A stretch of DNA of 64,000 nucleotides, taken from contig CM074193.1 in NCBI GenBank assembly GCA_037179385.1, forward strand, positions 7,647,547-7,711,546. The letters are read 5' to 3'. The DNA comes from Holothuria scabra. Its lineage: Eukaryota; Echinodermata; Holothuroidea; Aspidochirotida; Holothuriidae. The translations under genes and the position numbers were made by a program. The notes under the pieces were generated by a model. The model saw nothing but the letters and a program-made list of their open reading frames with translations. It searched no databases and had not been told where the DNA came from. Shown piece after piece: positions 1-12,000 of this stretch (its first letter is position 1; each line of letters opens with the position of its first letter).

Positions 1-1471
1 AAAGTGATTTGTATTTTGAGAATCAAAATGTTAAAGCAATGTTGTTTTCAATTTGCAAAAGTTTAATTGAAAACCTGAATAATTGATAGTGATATCTACA
101 TCCCAGAGGACAATGTACCCAACATATTCAGAAAGTAGTTCTTATCTGGGCCCATGTTCAAAGAAAGTTTGCATTTTTTTTCACAAAGGGTATAGTTTTG
201 AATAAATCAAATTTGTTTTAAAAAATGATTTGTATTATAGACTATACACCACAGTGAGAAATGTCTAGAGGCTGCAGAGACAGTATTTCCATATCATGAC
301 ATAACATGACAAGTTTTGAAATGTCATTGCATATGAACCTAAGACGGAGCCTAAACCCTGGATTTAAATGACATTTTTCTTAGACAATTAACTGCTTGTT
401 TAATTCTTCCATTGTTTGTTCCTGTCTCTTCAGAAGAGGATTAATGGCAGCATGAAAAGCTATAGCAAATGATGATACCCTTAGTAAGGTTACAAATATC
501 ATGAGAGATTATGGTTTTGTTCAACTTTTAACTGTAACATCACAGTAAAGTATATGATGCTGAGGACACCCCACCCATACAGGTTACTCATAGTTAGTGT
601 GATTTCTTGGTGTCTTGTTGAAGTTCAACAAGCCCTTGTTGATCTTTTTACAATGGGCTTAATTTTTGTCATTTTAGCTTAGTAAAGTTGTTGCATAAGT
701 GTATTTGGTGAGCTGTGTGGGTTTTTATGTTGCAGATATATGCATGCATCATAGTTCTCTTACCCTATAATTTGTGGTTGCTACAGACAAGAACTACTGC
801 CTGAAGTTGCCTAGTTGACTGGTGTGCATGAGAATGCTTTAGTTTTGTGTGCAGTCAACTACTCCAACTGGACAATGGATTGAAATGATATCCTCCATAC
901 GAAGTATAAAATTATAGAGGGGGAAACAGGCAACCAAAAAACTCCTGCACATCTAGTACAATTGACCTCACTCACATGTGATACATAAATTGACCTCACT
1001 CACATGTGATACATAAATTGACCTCGCTCACATGTGATACATAAATTGACCTCACTCACATGTGATACATAAATTGACCTCACTCACATGTGATACATAA
1101 ATTGACCACACTCACATGTGATACATAATTTTACAAGAGCTTTAATAAACCACTCTGCCACTCTCCCAACCAAAAAACTCAAGCACATCTAGCAGAATTG
1201 ACCTCACTCACAAGTGATACATAATTTTACAACAGCTTTAATAAACCACTCATCCCAATTGATCTGAACTGCTTTGTTAATTTGGGCTTGCAAGTATGTC
1301 AGTGTTTTGTGTACTCCCCCATCTTGGATCTTAATATTTTTGCCATCAACAGTGTGATACTGATGCATAAAGTCAATGACATGCTGTCATATTAGCTTGT
1401 AGCTAAATTGATGCTCTTAGAAGCTTTTATGCAAAATGTATTTTGATGGATGAATTACTTATTTTTGACAG
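1..1471 (+). other. SMCR8 intron, 5' edge of window
   Basis: No open, splice-bounded coding exon was found here on either strand. The stretch lies upstream of the first recognisable SMCR8 exon, so it is read as intron; the N-terminal exons must lie left of the window. It holds the 28-bp minisatellite described separately. The minisatellite flanks (AACCAAAAAACTC, then CACATCTAG) occur twice, near 933 and 1168, so the whole block was duplicated with a spacing of about 235 bp. Confidence 0.6.
961..1128. repeat. 28-bp minisatellite, six copies
   Basis: Six head-to-tail copies of a 28-bp unit (ATTGACCTCACTCACATG, then TGATACATAA) begin at 961, 989, 1017, 1045, 1073 and 1101 with one or two substitutions each. 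A seventh isolated unit sits at 1197 in a duplicated flank. Confidence 0.95.
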
Positions 1472-4400
1472 TTCCCTGTACTATGATGTTGAAGAGGGAG
1501 AGGATGAATTTGAAGCTGGGAAATATCACGAAGGAGAGCATGGAAGTTGGCTTGAGATCAGTATATCATCAGATGAAGTCAGGTGCAGCATGGACTCACG
1601 TAAGTTTATCATGGTACTTGACTTGAGATTAGAGTGTCTTACAGTGAAATCAGGTGTAGCATGGAGTCACATAAAAAGTCTGTCAGTCATGGAAGTTGGC
1701 TTGAGATCAGTATATCATCAGATGAAGTCAGGTGCAGCATGGACTCAAGTAAGTTTATCATGGTACTTGACTTGAGATTAGAGTGTCTTACAGTGAAATC
1801 AGGTGTAGCATGGAGTCACATAAAAAGTCTGTCAGTCATGGAAGTTGGCTTGAGATCAGTATATCATCAGATGAAGTCAGGTGCAGCATGGACTCACGTA
1901 AGTTTATCATGGTACTTGACTTGAGATTAGAGTGTCTTACAGTGAAATCAGGTGTAGCATGGAGTCACATAAAAGTCTGTCAGTCATGGAAGTTGGCTTG
2001 AGATCAGTATATCATCAGATGAAGTCAGGTGCAGCATGGACTCACGTAAGTTTATCATGGTACTTGACTTGAGATTAGAGTGTCTTACAGTGAAATCAGG
2101 TGTAGCATGGAGTCACATAAAAAGTCTGTCAGTCATGGAAGTTGGCTTGAGATCAGTATATCATCAGATGAAGTCAGGTGCAGCATGGACTCACGTAAGT
2201 TTATCATGGTACTTGACTTGAGATTAGAGTGTCTTACAGTGAAATCAGGTGTAGCATGGAGTCACATAAAAGTCTGTCAGTCATGGAAGTTGGCTTGAGA
2301 TCAGTATATCATCAGATGAAGTCAGGTGCAGCATGGACTCACGTAAGTTTATCATGGTACTTGACTTGAGATTAGAGTGTCTTACAGTGAAATCAGGTGT
2401 AGCATGGAGTCACATAAAAAGTCTGTCAGTCATGGAAGTTGGCTTGAGATCAGTGTATCATCAGATGAAGTCAGGTGCAGCATGGACTCACGTAAGTTTA
2501 TCATGGTACTTGACTTGAGATTAGAGTGTCTTACAGTGAAATCAGGTGTAGCATGGAGTCACATAAAAAGTCTGTCAGTCATGGAAGTTGGCTTGAGATC
2601 AGTATATCATCAGATGAAGTCAGGTGCAGCATGGACTCATATAAGTTTATCATGGTACTTGGCTTGGGATTAGAGTATCTTCCAATGAAGTCAGGTGTAG
2701 CATGGAATCATGTAAGTCTGTAGTCAATCATAAATGATGTAACATTGTGACTATTTACAGCTATTAGATGGGTTAAAAGACCAGATAGCCCTTACGGCTC
2801 TGCCAACAGTGCCCTTCACAAAGGTGGTAGGAAAGGTAAGAGAAGGCCACATAATATGCTTTTAGCCCCTGTTTCATCCTTTTCAAAGTAATTGGCAAAA
2901 AATTAAATACCTAGGTAGCCCTCATCAACTTATTATGTGGATAATTAATTTGCAAATCATACAAGGAGAACCTCTGAGTACTTATTTGGAAATTTTGGGG
3001 CTTGTTGCTTTATGCAGGGTATTTCATATGTTATTAAATAATGTCCTTAAACACAGTAAATGAATCATCCATGCATTCCCAAACTTATGCAACAGACTTA
3101 TTAATACATGCAGACAGTAGTATCCATGAATCCGGACAGATTGTGAAGGTCTGATTTTAGTCAGCCATTACTGGGGTGCATCACCGTAAATCTTTAAATT
3201 TCCTTCCTTACCTGTGCCATGGATGGTTGTACACTGAAGTGTATCTTGATTTTCTCAACTTCACTGAATATGAGGATTTGAAATTCACATAGACAATAAA
3301 TGAAGATGATTAAAGGCTGATGGACACCATAAATGGCTGCCTACAGTCACTAAAAACAAGCACTAATCGGATTCGTCTATACCTCATGTTCATACGCATT
3401 TCATCTCCCAGAAGAGCAGTCCAACAAATTCATTACAGGAAGAGGAATTAAAGCATTACCTAAAATAACATCAAGTTGATATGAAAATGTGTAACATTCA
3501 TTACAATTTAAGTGAGCTTTTAACATAACACATAATTTGGTCATTTTACATTTTGTATGTAAATTGGTGGTCCTATTTAAGGAATGATTGCTATGTGTTT
3601 GTGTTTTCTCCCACAGAGACAAGCCAAGCTTTTGAAAAGACTTCCACTAGTAGCCTTTCTGAAAGTGAATTTGAAGAATTGTCCCTTTCCCGTTCATTAG
3701 GTTCAAAGTCTGTGCCTCTCACAAATGGATATGATCGTGGTGAGTTCTTTTCAATTTGTTTCTTTGCTTAACTTCTGTGTGGTGCTTATTGGCAACACCA
3801 ATACATCCCCTTTAAGCTATTCAATATTGAAAATATCAGTACTGGTCAATATGGAGATCTTAACATCAGCAATTGAGGAATGAATGTTATTTATATGACT
3901 ATAAACTGTTCTGCACTCTATATGTAACTCCTTAAACACAAATGTATTGAATGAAGGATGCACCAGTGTAGACAGACCATATGTATGATGGAAATAACAT
4001 CATTAATCCTGGTAGACAAAGAAGTAGTTTCATTCACATGAAATGAAATATGAGAAGCTGAAAGGCCTAATCCTCTCACCCCAAACCACTCCAATCCTCC
4101 TAACCACTTACTTAAGCTCCTTCCACAACTGCCTAAAATTCGTCCTCATCTAGAAACAATCTCAGTTTATTGCTTCACATTGAGTGTACAAGACCCAATG
4201 AGAAATCAAAACACTCTCAGTACAGTACATGAGGTTTAGTATCAACTTTGGTACTCTGTATTTTGTGAACTTACCAGCTGTCAATATAAGAGCTGTGCCA
4301 ATTGAAAATTTCTGTGTACTACTACAAAATTTATAATTTTTGTTCAAAGAATTAGCCCTTTAAAACAGGTCTAAACAATACAAGATTTGATGAAAGCAGT

Positions 4401-7400
4401 CATGTTTTTTCGGTAGTTACTTAAGGTTAGGCACGTTTTTGTCAATGATATTTGACCCATGTGATATAATATGGATGTATGGACATATTTGCTCTACATT
4501 TCCATGCATCATCTGAATTTAGGAGGATTATGAATTAAATTTCCAAAATTAAAGCATAACATACTTCCCATCGTACTCAACAAAGGCAACCTTGTTTTTT
4601 TTTTTTTTTTTGGTTGTATATTAGGACATTCAATACCTCATACATCTGTGTCTTCAGAACCAGTTGTGTCACGCTGTCGTAGAGTACCAGTTGGTTGCTA
4701 TGCAAGTCGTTTAAACAGTACTAATCCTGATCTTCCAGGTAGGTTAATTAAATCAGCCATCAGAGTTTGTTTTAATGGGTTTTTTACAATAATTTTGCAC
4801 TGCAATCATGCATATGCATATGCCCTTTTTCCAAAAAGCAGCTACAAAGGATTGTGGGATACGATATGTCCTTTTCGTCACTTTCATTGCCCTGACATGA
4901 AAAGGGGCACACACCTACATTCTATCCCACAATTCTTCCCAATTGCTATTTGGGGTATGTTAGGTTAAAGTGTACCTCAAGTCAAAAAATGGAAAAATAT
5001 ATATTGAGTAGCATGAAAATGAATTCTAACAGTCAAACTCCCATCTTCATGTGACATTCTTGAGCCCAAATATAAAATGTTGAAGTTAATTTACTCAAAT
5101 TAAAATGGTACATTGTGCAGTAATTTGTGATGTCATCATTGTACTACTCAAATTACAATCTTTGTATTTCTTTGTTTTACTGAAAGTTACTGCACCTTGT
5201 AGCAAGGTGTGATAGCACTGTTACTCTTCTGGGGTGATGAAATTAATTAAGCCCTCTCTGTGTAACATGCTATGCAAGCAAATAGGAAGTGTTCAAGGTT
5301 ATAAAAACATTTTCATTTTAAAGGGAAACAAAGCAGGTGATGTGAGTTGAACAACAAGAAAGTAAAAAATTATTGCGCAATGGACTACTTTGTTTTAAGT
5401 GAATAAATTGCAACATTTTATATCTCGGCTCAAGAATAGCCTATGATTAGAGGAGTTGGACCGTTAGGATTCCTTTTCCATGCTGTTTTTTTTTTTTTTT
5501 TTTTTTGATTTATTTGACTTGAGGTACATTTTAACACTAGCAAATAATGACTAGCAAAATATGATCAATCACAATGGTATGACATGATTGGTCACCATGT
5601 ATAGGAGACTCTTTTGTTACATAAAAAGGTTTAATTTTTTCACCTGAAAAATATTAAGAAATTGGCATTCAACAGTTGTGAACAAAATACCTTTTTTTCT
5701 AACTTGAAACACCTCTTTGATGTCTCTCTATTCTGGTAAACAATCAGTTTAGATTGGAAAATGAAGGTGCTTGAAGTAAAGGTTATTTTTCTCTGACAAA
5801 CTCTGATTGATCCTCCAGTTGCAGTTGTTTTTAACCAGATATTTTTTTCAAAAAGAAGACAGTTGCAGTAACCTTTGTTGCTAAGCAGCAATACATCATT
5901 TATTTCCAATATTTTGTTTGCCTTAACTTTTCGCTATGTGATATGACACTGTAAACAAAAACAGTTTATCTGTGGCCAGCAAAGATATGTGTCATTAAAA
6001 TGGAACAGGAAAGAATCCATCTTCAGAAACTGGGAATCCCAAATTCCATCATTTTTGGTCTCTATGAAAGAGAAAACATATATGTATGTGAATGTGCATG
6101 TGAGTGTGTGTTTGTGACACTTAGCTTATGCACATGCTGTCTTGAGAAGGGAAACTTCTTTAAAACTCAAACTTGGTGTTTGGGTACCCCATAAAAAGAA
6201 GCAGAAGCCTATTGTTTTTTGTGGAGGTCAAAAACCATCTGGGGTCACGGGGGTCAAACACAGAAAATGTTTTGCATGCGATATCTCAAGCAAGGAAAGC
6301 CCCTTGTAGCTCAAACTTGGTGTGTGAATACCCTATTTAGAGAAGACGAACCATGTAGTTTTTTTGGTTGAGGTCAAAGGTCATTTGAGTTCACCGGAGG
6401 TCAAAATTTGAAAACTTTGTGCATGGGATGTCTCAAGAAGGGAAACACCTTTGAAGCTCAAACTTGGGTGTGTGGGTACCCCATGTAGAGCAGTCTCACT
6501 GTGTCAGATTTGTTTCAACTGATTGGATCAAACCACAGACTGTAGTCTGATGTCTGGACCACCATCTTCGTCAACCAGCAACTCTGTTGGGAGCATGACC
6601 TATACATACAAACTCAGATAGACAGCAAAAAGGATCTGTCAATAATATTCCAATTCAACCTACATGGCCACCTGATATTCAGCGCGTGTGGTTCTAGGGG
6701 TGGTAATGGGAAAGGCTACCTCATTGCATGAAAATTGTCCTTGTTTGAAAAAGAACATTTATGTATCATCAAAACCACACTGCAGTTTTGCCTTCTGTTT
6801 TTTTTATATTTTTCTTTTTTTTTTTAAATGAGTGAATTTTGAATGTGGTTGAGCTCAGTGATTTCACTTGTTTATACCACTTTAAGTTCACTTTGATGCA
6901 TTTGTCTGCAAGAATCCTGGGTCAAAATGTTTCAAAGTATTATACATAATTATTGTCTTTTCAGGAACTGGAATTAAATCCTTTCTAAATCATTATGGAT
7001 TTTCCATTCATCTAATTTATGCCCTCCTCTCAGGAAGAACTGTTGTAATAGCTGCAAGTCCAAAGCATGAAAAGTAAGTATACACTGCTTGAAATGATTA
7101 TAAGGGTATGGAACTACTTTGATCTGGTCAGGGATATTAAAAAATTGCTGACCACTTTTGCCCAAACTTTGCAGTTTCAAAGTTACTAATTTGTCCAAAC
7201 TTTGCAGTTTCAAAGTTACAAGTTTGTCCAAATATGTAGTGTATTTCACTAAAAAAGTTATTTTTCTGCCTAGATTGTACCTCCCCCCCCCCTTCCTTTT
7301 CTTATTCCTTTGGTTACTTAGTAAATTAGATGGAGTTTTATATCCCAGTTTCCAGCTTGTTGGTTCAAGTCGAGCTGGCCACAGCCTTTTTTCCAGTTGT

Positions 7401-9018
7401 GGCTCACTGGCTTGTTTTCCCTACTCCATTGCTTTTGCGGAGCATCACGCACAATGGCACTAGGATCCTTTTTTAGAGTCTTTGGTATGACTGAACCTGG
7501 GAAGGGAACCCGAACCTTCTGCGTGAGAGGCGCCTGCTCTACCGTTAGACCAAACACGTGGTCTTCCTATTCCTTTAGAAATAAGCCTCCGTAGTCATTT
7601 GTGGGACTGAACTACTAGGTTATCAGGTTTATATGGACAATGAGAATCCTTGGGCATCTGCATCCGCTTTGCACCTGGGAGGTCTTGAGTTTGACTCCTG
7701 GAGGGGTCATACCAGAGACTTTAAAAATGGAGCCTTCTGCTGTTGTGCTTGATCCTCAGCATAAGCAGTGGAGTATGGAATTCAACCCAGTGAGCCTTAA
7801 CTGGAAAAAGGCCATGGTTAGCCTGATCGAAGCCATTTGTTTAGAAACTGAGCTTCAAAGCTCCATCTAACTAACTCAGGAAAGAGTGGGTGGCAGTGAC
7901 AGGAATTAGTTGGTTGGTTTTAGTCCCAAAATCAGATTCTATTATCAATTCTATTCAATAATACCTTAACTCTCAAGGTCAGGGAATTAACACTATTTAT
8001 TACATTTGAAGGCAAATAAAATCATGTCAGTGTAATACCATCTTCAAAATTATATCATAAATTGGAAGTGTTTTGGTGAAAAATTGTCTCATATAAACTT
8101 AACTTCTCCTTGCTTTTCAAGGGAGGTCTATCGTGTCATCAGAACTCTAAGACTGTTTGTACCTGGACACAGTGAGTAAGTGATAATGTTGATTGTTGCC
8201 ATGATTGTAAAAGTTTGGACGTTTATGTAACTTGAAAGAAAACTGGTAATGAAACCCTTGGAGCTGGGGGGAGAAAGAGATGCACAGAGCATGAGGGTTT
8301 TCTCTCTCTCTCTCTCTCTTAAAACAACTGTGTTTACCTTATCTCTCCATATTATGATACTGTGCAAAAAATTGGATGATGTGGTTGCTATTTCCTCAAA
8401 CACTCCTCTTTCTTTTCACATCCTGACATCTCATCCTATGAAGTTGTCATTCTGTCATCAAACTAGAACCTTCTAGATAATATGTAGTGCTTTCCAAAAC
8501 AGTCTGCACATTTTACAGATATTTGCTCCAGGAGCTAATGACCATTGTTTTAGCTCATACCATCCATAAAGCTATTAGATCTTTAAACCACCACTGCATC
8601 TGTATGTCTATCATACCAGTGAAACAGTAGCTCAACAAACTTTGAAACTTTATTGTTTGAGGAACTTTGATGAAAATGGAACACAATGATCAGAGCAGGA
8701 GATCCAACATTTAATTATCATTTGAACCAAGGTAGTTGCCGATATTGAGCTGCTTGTTGTCTTGCTCTTGAAATATCTTTAAGGCTTGAAAGGGATTTGG
8801 TACTGAAGACAATGATCTCTGTCGTCTGCTACATCTTAGACCTATCATGATGGTTCCATCCATTGCCATTATACTGCCAGTCGTTGAGGAAAAAAATCTA
8901 AATTTTAAGTATGCATCGCTCGGCGTTGAATCTAATATTTATTGGTTGCGATGATAAGAGAAACCAATGCATTCATGATGGCGTGTGTGTGTATGTATGT
9001 GTGTATGTGGGTGTGTAT

Positions 9019-9050
<32 letters not shown>

Positions 9051-12000
9051 TTGTGACGCTTTGCTCGTTAACATGATTTCTCAAGATAGGGATGTCTGAC
9101 AGTTTTCAAACTTGGTACATAGATGAGCCATATTGAGAGGAAGAACCCTATTGTTTTTGGTGGAGGTCAAAGGTCATTTGGGGTCACCAGGGGTCAAAGT
9201 CCGAAAACCTTGTTAACGCGATATCTCAAGGTAGGAAACTTGGATAGATGTCATATTTTGTATGTGGATGCGTAATAGTCAGAAGATGGTCCCTATTGTT
9301 TTTGGCTGAGGTCAAAGGTCATCTGGGGTCACCGGGGGTCGAAGTCTGAAAATCTCATTAACACGATATCTCAAGTTTGGAAGCTTTGACAGATTTTAAT
9401 TTGGTATGTGAATGGGTTATGGTCAGGAGATGGTTCCTATTGTTTTTGGTGGAGGTCAAAGGTCATCTGGGGTCACCAGGGGTCAAAGTCTGAAAACCCT
9501 GTTAACGCGATATCTCAAGCTAGGAAACTTGTATAGATTTCATATGTGGTATGTGGATGCATTATAGTCAGAAAATGGTCCCTATCGTTTTTGGCGGAGG
9601 TCAAAGGTCATCTGGGGTCACCAGGGGTCAAAGTCTGAAAACCTTGTTAACACAATATCTCAACGTAGGAAACTTGTTTATATTTCATATTTGGTATGTG
9701 GATGCGTTATAGTCAGAAGATGGTCCCTATTGTTTTTGGCAGAGGTCAAGGGTCATCTGGGGTCACCAGGGGTCAAAGTTTGAAATCCTTGTTAACACAA
9801 TATCTCAAGTTTGGAAGCTTGTATAGATTTCATATTTGGCATGTGGATGTGTTATAGTAAGTAGATAGTCCCTATTGTGCTTGTCAGAGGTCAAAGGTCA
9901 TCTGGGGTCACCGGGAGTCAAAGTCTGAAAAACTCGTTAACACGATATCTCAAGGTAGGAAGCTTGGATAGATTTCATATTTGGGTATGTGGACGCATTA
10001 TGGTCAGAGGATGGTCCCCATTGTTTTTGGCAGATGTGAAAGATCATCTGGGGTCTCCAGGGGTCAAAGCCTGGAAACCTTTTTAAATATTATCTTTCAA
10101 GATAGCTGTTTGTCCATTTGTCTGTCTGTTGTTTGTATGTCTAGCTATGTATCGCTTTTATTAAGGTCAAAAGCTCATCTGGAATGACAAAATTATTTTT
10201 TGTACATGCTAGTATAACATTTGAATGAGAAGATAATGGTGCATTATGGCACTCTTTGAAACGGAACATTTATGTATCATCGAAACCTCAATGCATTTTT
10301 GCATTCTGGTTCAAATAGCTGTTACGAAGATTCTTTAAAATTCCGCTTTCCCGATAACACTTTATTCTAATGCGGAAAATGATCAAAACTGTGATTGTTT
10401 TGTTAGGCTGGAACATTGTGTCAACGTGGTGGTAACTCATAAGAATCTTAGACAGACAAAAGCATATAGTAGTTAAAAGTTTACAGACAGCCGTTTTGCA
10501 TAAATTTTTTATTAAAGCTTAGCACTTGTTGGTAAACACGTTGTACTTCAAAGAAACAGCAGTAACCTTTGTTTCTGGACTACCTCGGTTTGAAAGGAGT
10601 AAGACATCATTAGAATCTGAAAGTCAGAAATGGCAAACCAATGGGAATAAAAGACCTGTCAATCAAATTTTGTTACCTGAAAAGGGATTAAAGAGTCTCA
10701 AGTACATATTTTCTGGTAGATTTGAACGTTGGATCTCCTTCCCTGGTAACTCCCTGATCAGAGGGTTTGAGGCCTTTTCTAATCAACACGGTGTGGACTT
10801 TAAAGTTCTGAAGGTTCATCAAATATCTTTATATAACATGTGATGTCATCAATTTTTAGATAATGTCCATTGGAAGTTCCGAAATTTTCAGATAGGTCTG
10901 GTAACATGTCAGGAGTTAATCTAAGTGTTCCTGCTCAAGATTACTTGTACATAAAGCCACATAATTGGACTCTTCCTTTACGTGGGTCCTTAGAATTTTG
11001 CATGCTGCAGAAAAACATTTGTAGAATAATTGTTGTCTGGAATTGATACTCCAACAAGTTTGAGCCTCAGCACAATTTGTGCTCAAGCTTTTTTTCTTTT
11101 GATAAGAGGATGTATTTGCCATATTTTTCGTGTTTGCCAATCCTTTGTAATTTCTTGCTTTAATGGACACATGATATTTTTAAACACAGCAGAGTTTCAT
11201 ACTTTTCAAACTTTATTTGTAGATACAGGCTGTTATGTAATACATAGTACAGCAGTACCATAGCTGTCTTTTTTAAGATGTAGAAGTGTTCTTATAGAGT
11301 AGAAATTGGTGATATGATTCTAAATTCTGATCAGTTGCTCCAAGTTTACATAATGTCAAATGATGTAACTTCCAAAAATTGTCCTTGTATGTCATGTTGG
11401 TGAATTTCAAACACAACTTTTTTCGTTTCACCACATTTTAAACCTGAATCTTTTCATTCATTGCTCATAACTGTATGTTAGTTTATATGTTACTTTATAT
11501 GGCCACATGAAGTTTTGATATGTCAGAGAGGTACTTATTCTAAGCATTTCAGTGACGTTTGCATTGAAATCCAATGTGTGGTTTTCAAGATATGAGCAGG
11601 TAAATTTGTCATGTTTTCAACAGAAAGTGAACTTGAAGCAAATGCATATGACATCATATTCACACATTAATGAACAGTCTTTTGTTTTTCTTTAAATTTA
11701 CATCCCATTTTCTCTGCAACAACCTCATATTATCAGAATGTGATTGCATATGTGACATGAGAACATTATAAAGTTTGCGTTCCCCAGGGGGAGGTCCTGT
11801 TCCTATTACCTTCAAGGTCAACACATCAGTTTAAAAAACAAAGGGAAACAAAGCATTCATTGCCAGTGTGAGGAATTGATATAGCTGCTGCTGCCCTCAA
11901 ACTCACTTTGGAACATTAATTTAGTAACTTGATATACTGATGTCTTGAGAAATACACATCCAATGTGAATGGAATTTTTACTACACTGTGTAGATTTGGT

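Noticed and set aside
1535..2715. CRISPR-like or protein-repeat array
   Set aside because: The units are contiguous, without unique spacers, in animal DNA; the frame shifts between units because of 148/149-bp lengths, so a repetitive protein is unlikely.
10526..10843. 105-residue open frame in an SMCR8 intron
   Set aside because: No SMCR8 similarity, and the adjacent exons (ending 8175 and starting 12258) already join in phase. It might be an old transposon remnant, but nothing identifies it.
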